Translations under genes and position numbers: made by a program | In this document: positions 6,770 to 11,783 of the stretch, piece by piece | Layout: each line of letters starts with the position of its first letter | Position numbering within the stretch: the stretch's first letter is position 1 | The notes under the pieces: generated by a model | Databases searched by the model: none | What the model was told of the DNA's origin: nothing | What the model saw: the letters and a program-made list of their open reading frames with translations, nothing else | NCBI GenBank assembly: GCA_905208455.1 | Contig: CAJLPK010000052.1 | Location: 1-11,783 of the forward strand | Origin: an uncultured Bacillota bacterium | Lineage (GTDB): Bacteria; Bacillota; Clostridia; Christensenellales; QAND01 | Direction: 5' to 3' | DNA: 11,783 nucleotides

Positions 6770-8911
6770 CTAATCGCCCAGCTCCAGGCGGATCTCCGTG
6801 CCCTGCTGCACCTCTGTGCCCGCCTTTTTGTTTTGCCAGGTCACCTTTTTCCCTGTTCCGTGGAAATAGGCCGTCAGCCCGGCTTGCTCTAAGAGCTGTT
6901 CACATTCTTCCTTTGTCTTTCCTACCAGGGCCGGCACCTCCGTCATTACGATGGGCGTCGGCGTAGCCGGGGTCAGGGTGATGACCACGGTTTCCCCCTG
7001 CTGCAAATTGGTGCCGGGCGCCGGCACCTGCGAGGAAACCACCCCTTCGCCGTTGACCGTCACCTTATAGCCCTGCTTTTCCAGCGCGGCCACCGCGTCC
7101 TCCTGGCTCATGCCCATGACGCTTTCCACCTGGTCTACCTTCTTTTCTTCTTCCTGCTGCTCTTTTTGCTCTTCTTCGGTCAGCTGGGGCTCTACCTTCA
7201 TGTATTTTAAGGTATCCTCCAAGATCTGTCCAACGTAAGGCGCAGCCACTGTGCCGCCGTAGTCGTTGTAGGTATCCGCCTCGTCTACCATAAACAAAAT
7301 GGCGATCTTAGGATCGTTGGCCGGCGCAAAGGCGATAAACGAGGACAAGTGCGCGCCCTCCTTTACCTTGCCGGTCTCATCGTATTTCTGCGCTGTCCCT
7401 GTCTTGCCGCCGACGCGGAAGCCCTTCACATAGCTGTTTTTGCCGCTGCCCTCGTTGACGACATCCTCCAGCATCTCGCGCATGTGGTCGCTGGTTTCCT
7501 TTGTGATGGGATTGGCCTTGACCACCTTGCTGCTTTCCTCCACCACGTTGCCATCGGCATCGGTGACGCTTTTCATGATATGCGGCTCCAGCAGCTCTCC
7601 GCCGTTGATGACAGAGCAAAACGCGTTGAGCGTCTGGATCGGCGTGGTGGAAATGGATTGCCCAAAGCCGATGCGCGCCAGGTCGTTGTCCGTTACCTTT
7701 TCCTCGTCGATGAGGATCCCGCTGGCCTCGGCGGACATATCCACCCCCGTCTTAGAGCCAAAGCCGAAATTCTCCAGATAATCATACATGGTTTCCGTCC
7801 CCATGCGGAGCGCCAGCGTCACAAACACCGGGTTGCAGGATTTGGCAAGCCCTGTCTTTAGGTCGATGGTGCCGTGGGTGGAGGTGCAGCGGATGGTGGT
7901 ATTCTGCACCTTGATGCTGCCGGTACAGGTAAAGGTTTCGTTGTCCCTGGTCTGCCCGGTATCCAGCGCCGCCGCCATGGTAAACACCTTGAAGATGGAG
8001 CCCGGGTCGTTGGCATCTGCCAGGATGCGGTTGCGGCTCAAATCGTTGAGCGTTTCGGTGTCGTCCCGCGGCGGGTCGTTCAGGTCGTAGCTTTGCTTAT
8101 TGCACAGCGCTAAGATCTCCCCGTTGTTGGGGTCCATGGCAATGCACATCACGCCCTTGGGATTGTACTGCGCATACGCATCCGCGCACGCTTTTTCCAC
8201 AAACGACTGGATGACGTAATCTATCGTCAGGTTCAGGGTATAGCCATCGGTGGCCGGCACATAGTATTCCTCGCCAAACGCGATCTCGTTGCCCTTGACA
8301 TCGGTCTGGGCGCGCAGCTCTCCGGGCGTGCCCGCCAAATATTTGTTGTAGTAGGCCTCCACGCCCTCTAAGCCTTCGCCGTCTACCGACGTAAAGCCCA
8401 ACACCTGGGTCAGAAAATCGCCTTTTGGATAATAGCGCTTGGTATCCACCATAAAGCCGACGCCCGTCAGGTTGAGCGCACGGATCTGGTCCGCCACATC
8501 CCTGTCTATCTGCCGTTTGAGCCAAATTTCGCTCTTGGAGGTATCCTGCGCCTTTTCCAAAATGGCGGCCGCATCCATATCCAGCAGCGGCGATAGCGTA
8601 TCCGCGATGGTTTGCGCGTTGCCTGCCTCCGCAATCTTTTTGGGATACAGCAAAACGGTATCCGCCGTGCCGGACTGCGCCAGCACCTCCCCGTTGCGGT
8701 CTACGATATCGCCGCGCTTCGGCTCCACAGAGGTGACCCGCGTCCATTGCGACAAGGCCCGTTGCACAAGCGACGGACCTTGGATGATCTGTAAGTAAAA
8801 CACGCGGCAGAACAGCAACGTGAACACCGCGGTAAACGTACACAATACGATCAGGAACCTCTTTTTTCGATTGGCAGGTTCCTTTAGCTTTTTCGGTATG
8901 TTAGCCTGCAT
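6770..8911 (-). CDS. Class B penicillin-binding protein with two PASTA domains (FtsI/PbpB/SpoVD type)
   Basis: Membrane-anchored D,D-transpeptidase expected to cross-link septal wall with FtsW. The 713-residue protein has a basic cytoplasmic N-terminus, one membrane anchor (about 18-38), a dimerisation region opening with PKRGDIVDRNGEVLA (64-78), and a transpeptidase domain with catalytic SIFK (S305, K308), SCN (358-360) and KTG (503-505). A charged Glu/Gln/Lys linker (about 577-594) leads to two PASTA repeats (about 595-648 and 656-711) separated by a Thr/Pro linker. PASTA domains are typical of Gram-positive division or sporulation PBPs. The ATG at 8911 was chosen because GAGGAG lies 7 bases upstream; an in-frame TTG at 8941 would start before that site. 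B. subtilis has both pbpB and spoVD here; this cluster has one gene, so I leave the symbol blank. Confidence 0.95.
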   Translation of the reverse strand: MQANIPKKLKEPANRKKRFLIVLCTFTAVFTLLFCRVFYLQIIQGPSLVQRALSQWTRVTSVEPKRGDIVDRNGEVLAQSGTADTVLLYPKKIAEAGNAQTIADTLSPLLDMDAAAILEKAQDTSKSEIWLKRQIDRDVADQIRALNLTGVGFMVDTKRYYPKGDFLTQVLGFTSVDGEGLEGVEAYYNKYLAGTPGELRAQTDVKGNEIAFGEEYYVPATDGYTLNLTIDYVIQSFVEKACADAYAQYNPKGVMCIAMDPNNGEILALCNKQSYDLNDPPRDDTETLNDLSRNRILADANDPGSIFKVFTMAAALDTGQTRDNETFTCTGSIKVQNTTIRCTSTHGTIDLKTGLAKSCNPVFVTLALRMGTETMYDYLENFGFGSKTGVDMSAEASGILIDEEKVTDNDLARIGFGQSISTTPIQTLNAFCSVINGGELLEPHIMKSVTDADGNVVEESSKVVKANPITKETSDHMREMLEDVVNEGSGKNSYVKGFRVGGKTGTAQKYDETGKVKEGAHLSSFIAFAPANDPKIAILFMVDEADTYNDYGGTVAAPYVGQILEDTLKYMKVEPQLTEEEQKEQQEEEKKVDQVESVMGMSQEDAVAALEKQGYKVTVNGEGVVSSQVPAPGTNLQQGETVVITLTPATPTPIVMTEVPALVGKTKEECEQLLEQAGLTAYFHGTGKKVTWQNKKAGTEVQQGTEIRLELGD

Positions 8912-8956
8912 TTCCCTACTCCTCACCTTGGGCAACCGCAAGCGAATCCCCCTGTT

Positions 8957-9475
8957 TTAATTCCCTCCGTCCGTCTGGCTGCCGCTTTCCCCCGCCGAGG
9001 CGGCGCTGACATTCAGCAGCTGATAGGCCTTGGGATAGCCCATATTCAAGCGCTCCTTGGCCTGGGTCGCAATGTTTTGCAGATCCGTCGCCTGCTTTAC
9101 TTTGAAGTTTAAGTCTTCTACTTCAGACTGCTGATCTGAAACCGTTTGCTCCAGCTTATTATTGCTCATCTGCAAATTGCTGATCTGCGCATACCGGACG
9201 ACCACAACGGACAGCATGGCAAATACTACGCAGACCAACAGCGTCAACGATAGCTTTTGAAGCGCAAGTTTGCGGTTCCTTTTGCGTATTTGTTCCTGAA
9301 TCCTCGCTTCGTGCAGGGCACGCCTTCTCTGCGCCTCTTTTCTGCGCCTTAGATATTCGCGGCGCTCCTGCTCTTGCTGCCGGCGCTCCCATTCCTCCCA
9401 TTGGGTGGGCATGCGCTTGGGCGCTGCGGAGCCGTATTTCAAAGCGTTGGATCCCATTGTGGGAACTGCTGCCAT
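8957..9475 (-). CDS. ftsL: FtsL/DivIC-like septum formation protein with long basic N-terminus
   Basis: Small bitopic divisome protein expected to pair with a DivIC/FtsB partner and with FtsQ to activate septal synthesis. The 172-residue product has a long cytoplasmic part of about 74 residues, strongly Arg/Glu/Gln-rich between 28 and 74 and probably helical, then one membrane segment (about 75-94), an outside coiled coil (about 95-130, rich in Gln, Asn, Leu), and AKERLNMGYP (139-148), the short motif that usually ends the coiled coil of FtsL/DivIC proteins. The tail is Ser/Gly-rich. B. subtilis FtsL is 117 residues, so this is longer because of its N-terminus. The ATG at 9475 follows AAAGGA by 10 bases; an in-frame GTG at 9484 is too close to that site. 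Identity rests on topology, motif and position between rsmH and pbp. Confidence 0.88.
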   Translation of the reverse strand: MAAVPTMGSNALKYGSAAPKRMPTQWEEWERRQQEQERREYLRRRKEAQRRRALHEARIQEQIRKRNRKLALQKLSLTLLVCVVFAMLSVVVVRYAQISNLQMSNNKLEQTVSDQQSEVEDLNFKVKQATDLQNIATQAKERLNMGYPKAYQLLNVSAASAGESGSQTDGGN

Positions 9476-9497
9476 TGTATTCACATCCTTTAGGGAT

Positions 9498-10436
9498 TTA
9501 TGCTTGCTTCAGCCTTTCCGCCACGCGCAATTTTGCGCTGCGGGCCCGCGGGTTTTCCTGTAATTCCTCTTCCGTAGGCAAAATCGGCTTTTTGGTGATG
9601 ACCTTTGCCTGCGGCTGTTTTCCACAGATGCATACCGGCGTCCCCGGCGGGCAGGTGCAGGGGTTGGCCAGCCTGGCAAAGGTTTGTTTTACAATTCTGT
9701 CTTCCAGCGAATGGAAGGTAATCACGGCTATGCGCCCGCCTGGCTTCAAGCATTGCACCGCGTTTTCCAGGGCCTGTCCCAGGCCATCCAGCTCGTCGTT
9801 GACAAAAATGCGGAGAGCCTGGAAGGTGCGCTTGGCCGGGTGCGGGCCGTCGCGCCTGGCGCTTTTCGGCACAGCAGCCTTGATGGTATCCACCAGCGCC
9901 CCTGTGGTTTCAATGGGGTGCTCGGCCCGGCGCTCCACGATAAACTGCGCAATGCGCGCCGCCCATTTTTCCTCCCCATAGTCGCGGAGGATGCGGGCCA
10001 GCTCATCGCGGGTCAGCTCATTGACGGCGTTTTTCGCAGAGTACAACTGCGTATCGTCCATCCGCATATCCAGCGGCGCATCGTGCTGGTAGGAAAACCC
10101 GCGCATGGGCTCGTCCAACTGATAGGAGGAAACGCCCAGATCCAGCAAAATGCCGTCCACCTGCCGAATGCCGTTGGAATGGAGAACCTGCGGTATATGA
10201 AAAAAGTTTTCATGCACAGGCATGAACCCATCTGACAATCGGCGCTTTGCCATCAGCAGCGCGTTTTTGTCCCTGTCTATCCCGATTAAAATGCCGTTGG
10301 GGCGCACGCGCTTTAAGATTTCCTCGCTGTGCCCGCCCAGGCCCACAGTGCCATCGACGGCAATGCAGCCGGGCGAAAGGGCCAGCGCGTCTACGCTTTG
10401 CATGAGCAGTACGGATTTATGGGTATAATTTGTCAT
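9498..10436 (-). CDS. rsmH: 16S rRNA (cytosine-1402-N4)-methyltransferase RsmH (MraW)
   Basis: SAM-dependent methyltransferase that modifies C1402 in the decoding centre of 16S rRNA. The 312-residue length is usual. Visible motifs are the SAM-binding DGTVGLGGHS (28-37), GIDRD (52-56), DLGVSSYQLD (99-108), RGFSY (112-116), PLDMRMD (121-127), HPAKRTFQALRI (199-210), ITFHSLEDRIVK (239-250) and ENPRARSAKLR (294-304). A Cys cluster C260-x-C262 and C269-x-C271, followed by GK, is also typical of Bacillota RsmH. The ATG overlaps the mraZ TGA in ATGA, and only a weak AGAGG lies 10 bases upstream, so translation is probably coupled to mraZ. It is followed after 22 bases by ftsL. Confidence 0.97.
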   Translation of the reverse strand: MTNYTHKSVLLMQSVDALALSPGCIAVDGTVGLGGHSEEILKRVRPNGILIGIDRDKNALLMAKRRLSDGFMPVHENFFHIPQVLHSNGIRQVDGILLDLGVSSYQLDEPMRGFSYQHDAPLDMRMDDTQLYSAKNAVNELTRDELARILRDYGEEKWAARIAQFIVERRAEHPIETTGALVDTIKAAVPKSARRDGPHPAKRTFQALRIFVNDELDGLGQALENAVQCLKPGGRIAVITFHSLEDRIVKQTFARLANPCTCPPGTPVCICGKQPQAKVITKKPILPTEEELQENPRARSAKLRVAERLKQA

Positions 10437-10891
10437 ATCGAGAAGGCCTCTGTGGCAGACTGCATCAGCTCCATAAAGCTGTCGCTGGCGCCGTCTGCAA
10501 ATTGCTGTTCGTATTCATTCCATGCCTCGGCATCCCAAATTTCGCCCCAGGTGAATGCCCCGGCGATGACCACGTCTTTTTTCAGCTTGGCATAGGTGCG
10601 CAGCTGCTTTGGAATCACAAAGCGGCCCTGCGCATCCAGCTCGCACGGGCTGGCGCCTGCGCCAAAGATGCGGCGCAGCGCCTGCGCTTTCGGGTCCATC
10701 AAAGGAAGCGCCATCAGCTTTTGGGAAAAGACCTCCCACTGCGGCATGGAGAAGATAAAGAGCATGCTGCCCGTTCCGCGTGTCACCATAAATTTGCTGC
10801 CCAGGTCTTCATTCCAGGCTGCCGGCATTTTCACTCTGCCTTTGGCATCCATGGTATGTGAAAATTCGCCTGTCAGCTGACTCATGGCCAT
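10433..10891 (-). CDS. mraZ: Transcriptional regulator MraZ
   Basis: AbrB/SpoVT-fold DNA-binding protein that in other bacteria binds short direct repeats before its own gene and represses the dcw operon. The 152-residue product contains the two repeated half-domains of the family: DAKGR (15-19) followed by VKMPAAW, and DAQGR (86-90) followed by FVIPKQLRTYAKL (91-103), then EIWDAEAWNEY (117-127). The ATG at 10891 has GGAGG 8 bases upstream; a second in-frame ATG two codons later is less well spaced. It is the first gene of the operon, with the promoter and matching repeat boxes just upstream, and its stop overlaps the rsmH start in ATGA. Confidence 0.97.
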   Translation of the reverse strand: MAMSQLTGEFSHTMDAKGRVKMPAAWNEDLGSKFMVTRGTGSMLFIFSMPQWEVFSQKLMALPLMDPKAQALRRIFGAGASPCELDAQGRFVIPKQLRTYAKLKKDVVIAGAFTWGEIWDAEAWNEYEQQFADGASDSFMELMQSATEAFSI

Positions 10892-10919
10892 ACGGAACCC
10901 CTCCTTTCCTTATGTTAGT

Positions 10920-10948
10920 ATTATAAGTCCCCCTTCATCCACTTTCAA
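10920..10948 (-). promoter_or_regulatory. Sigma-A-type promoter of the mraZ/dcw operon
   Basis: TTGAAA (10948-10943) and a perfect TATAAT (10925-10920) are separated by exactly 17 bases on the minus strand. Transcription should start near 10913, leaving a leader of about 22 bases that contains the mraZ GGAGG. No other promoter of this quality was found in the minus-strand operon, so it probably drives all ten genes. The MraZ boxes overlap the -35 element. Confidence 0.9.
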
Positions 10949-10975
10949 CCACCAAAATCCACTTTGGACCACTTT
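10929..10975 (-). promoter_or_regulatory. MraZ operator: tandem 10-bp AAAGTGG boxes
   Basis: Reading the minus strand toward mraZ there are AAAGTGG (10975-10969), AAAGTGG (10965-10959), TTGGTGG (10955-10949) and AAAGTGG (10945-10939), each exactly 10 bp apart, plus a degenerate AAGGGGG (10935-10929) in the same register. MraZ is known to bind direct repeats with about 10-bp spacing (TGGGN in E. coli, AAAGTG-like in Mollicutes). The last good box overlaps the -35 element and the degenerate one lies in the promoter spacer, which fits autorepression by blocking RNA polymerase. The binding itself is inferred. Confidence 0.88.
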
Positions 10976-10984
10976 TTTTGTATT

Positions 10985-11007
10985 TTTTAGGGGAACTTCC
11001 CCTAAAA
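10985..11007. repeat. Perfect 23-bp palindrome upstream of the mraZ promoter
   Basis: TTTTAGGGGAA and TTCCCCTAAAA form a perfect 11-bp inverted repeat around a single central base, ending about 37 bp upstream of the -35 element. Neither strand has a T-run after the GC-rich stem, as the A-run follows it on both, so it does not look like an intrinsic terminator. On the minus strand another AGGGG precedes it in the same 9-bp phase. It may be an operator for a dimeric regulator; I do not recognise the motif. Confidence 0.6.
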
Positions 11008-11040
11008 CCCCTGGTAAATCTATCCAAAATAGGGATTTAA

Positions 11041-11054
11041 GGAACATTTGTTCG
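11041..11054 (-). promoter_or_regulatory. LexA-type SOS box (Gram-positive consensus)
   Basis: The minus strand reads CGAACAAATGTTCC, which fits every position of the Bacillus-type LexA/DinR consensus CGAACRNRYGTTYC. It lies about 93 bp upstream of the mraZ -35 element and 68 bp beyond the terminator of the preceding unit, in otherwise noncoding DNA. I found no clear -35/-10 pair overlapping the box on either strand, so which transcript it would control is uncertain. The match is direct; LexA binding is inferred. Confidence 0.6.
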
Positions 11055-11121
11055 CCTTTTATGCAACATGCCCCTCCACCCGCCTCCACCGCGCGCCACG
11101 CTGCCTCTCCTTTTCGGGCGC

Positions 11122-11145
11122 AAAAAAAAGACCCATTTTGGGTCT
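11122..11145 (-). terminator. Intrinsic terminator ending the upstream minus-strand unit
   Basis: On the minus strand AGACCCA and TGGGTCT form a 7-bp stem with an AAA loop, running directly into eight T residues. It lies 73 bases after the end of the small ORF at 11219-11551 and upstream of the mraZ promoter, so it isolates the dcw operon from read-through. Confidence 0.85.
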
Positions 11146-11218
11146 ATTGCATTTTCTCGGATATTTATTTTTATCGCCACTGGCTCCCGGCAAGTCCTCC
11201 ACGCCCACAGGATACCGT
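11146..11218. other. Noncoding stretch between the small ORF and its terminator
   Basis: With 10892-11121 this completes about 327 bases without a convincing gene. Apart from the promoter, boxes, palindrome, LexA-type box and terminator listed separately, I see only a G-rich minus-strand stretch at about 11071-11092 (two GGTGGAG repeats). No RNA gene or further ORF of note is visible. Confidence 0.5.
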
Positions 11219-11551
11219 TCAGAGGGATACATCAAAAACCGATAATATCAGCCCTTCCCCTCTGAGGATTTGGAGACGTTGTTTTTCTGTCCCCAAAAGA
11301 TTGGCAGCCCACCGCTGTTTTGGCGCTGCCTCCTCTTGAAGCGCCCACAGCCATGCATGCGCCTCCCTCCTGCTTAGTATGGGGATACAGCCAGGCAGCC
11401 CTTTGCTTTTGCAGAGAAAAACAAGCCATGGTGCTGCCTGCCGCTTTATATTTCCTCCGTTTTCCGTGCTCATCGGGCGGCCGTCCACATTCAGCAGCAG
11501 GCAGAAGCAGTCTGCACAGCGTGTCCTTTCCAGCGCAGCCAACTCCTTCAA
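11219..11551 (-). CDS. Doubtful small ORF, no recognised family
   Basis: An open frame of at most 110 codons lies between the metallophosphoesterase end and the terminator at 11122-11145. The product would be rich in Cys and Trp (for example RCADCFCLLLN and HAWLWALQEEA) and matches no family I know. Support: it fills the gap before a clear minus-strand terminator. Against: the only upstream start is a TTG inside the T-run of another hairpin (11550-11573), the AAGGAG present sits on rather than before that start, and codons such as AGA, ATA, TTA and CTA are commoner than in the dcw genes. The 348-base stretch 11230-11577 may instead be noncoding or a decayed gene. Confidence 0.25.
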   Translation of the reverse strand: MKELAALERTRCADCFCLLLNVDGRPMSTENGGNIKRQAAPWLVFLCKSKGLPGCIPILSRREAHAWLWALQEEAAPKQRWAANLLGTEKQRLQILRGEGLILSVFDVSL

Positions 11552-11573
11552 AAAAGGCCCCTTCGGGCTTTTT
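11550..11573. terminator. Terminator-like hairpin after the metallophosphoesterase gene
   Basis: An A-run, GCCC/GGGC core and T-run form a terminator-shaped hairpin starting 4 bases after the TAA stop. As minus-strand RNA it is AAAAAGCCC-GAAG-GGGCCTTTTTT, with one A-C mismatch beside the 4-bp GC core. As plus-strand RNA the same place is a G-U pair, so the stem is better in that direction. It could act on both strands, but as the minus-strand stem is weak it may leak. Confidence 0.6.
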
Positions 11574-11577
11574 CTTC

Positions 11578-11783
11578 TTAAGGCAGGATAAGCTTTGGCG
11601 CAAAACCCAGATGGTCGCAGGACACCAATTCGTATTGGATGCCTTCCAGCACGCCTTCAAAGGCATGCTGCAGGCTCTTGCCATGCAGGTGCCCGTATAC
11701 CACGCGCCGCACGCCATATTCATGCAGCAGCGCTGTGATTTCGTTGGGCGTCTGCTTTTCATCAAACGGTGGGAAATGAAACA
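11578..11783 (-). CDS. Calcineurin-like metallophosphoesterase, C-terminal fragment (5' end outside window)
   Basis: The last 67 codons of a gene entering from the right edge. The visible part begins FHFPPFDEKQTPNEITALL, has VVYGHLHGKSLQHAFEG (27-43) and ends YELVSCDHLGFAPKLILP before TAA at 11578-11580. H-x-PP and GHLH are the last two metal-binding motifs of the calcineurin-like phosphoesterase fold, and the arrangement resembles the small predicted phosphohydrolases of about 230 residues common in Clostridia (COG1768-like). The substrate is unknown. It precedes a terminator-like hairpin and the mraZ control region and is likely a separate transcription unit from the dcw operon. Confidence 0.85.
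   Translation of the reverse strand, partial: FHFPPFDEKQTPNEITALLHEYGVRRVVYGHLHGKSLQHAFEGVLEGIQYELVSCDHLGFAPKLILP

Noticed and set aside
5718..6773. A 351-codon plus-strand open frame opposite murE
   Set aside because: The antisense strand of a GC-rich coding gene commonly stays open; the product has no domain and is His/Arg-rich, and murE is certain.
8911..8956. Possible internal promoter between ftsL and pbp
   Set aside because: No acceptable -35/-10 pair; the 45-base gap holds only the pbp ribosome binding site.
11037..11069. A 10-codon minus-strand mini-ORF after GGAGGGG that spans the LexA-type box
   Set aside because: The Shine-Dalgarno is too close to the ATG and no promoter is visible upstream of it; too short to support as a leader peptide.
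11071..11092. G-rich minus-strand stretch with two GGTGGAG repeats as a possible G-quadruplex
   Set aside because: Most G runs are only two long, so a stable quadruplex is not supported.
11220..11264. Inverted repeat CAGAGGG/CCCTCTG overlapping the end of the small ORF
   Set aside because: Seven pairs with a long loop and no T-run; the better terminator lies downstream at 11122-11145.
11232..11765. A 177-codon minus-strand open frame
   Set aside because: It runs out of frame through the metallophosphoesterase end, whose GHLH motif fixes the true frame there, and its product is compositionally odd. Only its last 40 codons are kept as a question.

Overview
The window is almost entirely one division and cell-wall (dcw) operon read on the minus strand, preceded by a control region and the end of an unrelated minus-strand unit. 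In transcription order (right to left) the operon is mraZ, rsmH (mraW), ftsL, a PASTA-bearing class B penicillin-binding protein, murE, mraY, murD, ftsW, murA and ftsQ/divIB, with ftsQ cut by the left edge. Genes are separated by 3 to 64 bases or overlap by 4, no terminator is visible inside, and one strong sigma-A-type promoter sits directly before mraZ.

The host is most likely a Gram-positive Bacillota of the class Clostridia with fairly high G+C. Reasons: the gene order, PASTA domains on the PBP, strong AGGAGG-type ribosome binding sites, a Gram-positive LexA-type box, and MurE carrying DNPR, the signature of meso-diaminopimelate addition. Genus cannot be told from this window.

Layout: 1-479 ftsQ (partial); 492-1736 murA; 1731-1775 a hairpin that would bury the murA start codon; 1801-2904 ftsW; 2908-4266 murD; 4293-5294 mraY; 5304-6749 murE; 6770-8911 pbp; 8957-9475 ftsL; 9498-10436 rsmH; 10433-10891 mraZ; 10892-11218 control region (promoter, four 10-bp-spaced MraZ boxes, a 23-bp palindrome, a LexA-type box, and a terminator for upstream genes); 11219-11551 a doubtful small ORF; 11578-11783 the C-terminal end of a metallophosphoesterase.

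The gene products act together. MurA, MurD and MurE build the UDP-MurNAc peptide, MraY moves it to the lipid carrier, FtsW and the PBP polymerise and cross-link septal wall, and FtsL and FtsQ belong to the complex that activates them. MraZ is the expected autorepressor and RsmH methylates 16S rRNA. murF, which in many Clostridia lies between murE and mraY, and murG, which usually follows ftsW, are both missing from their usual places.

The points most worth a second look are the LexA-type box about 100 bp upstream of the mraZ promoter, the start-codon hairpin of murA, and altered substrate-side motifs in MurD. No CRISPR array, tRNA, rRNA or insertion sequence was seen.
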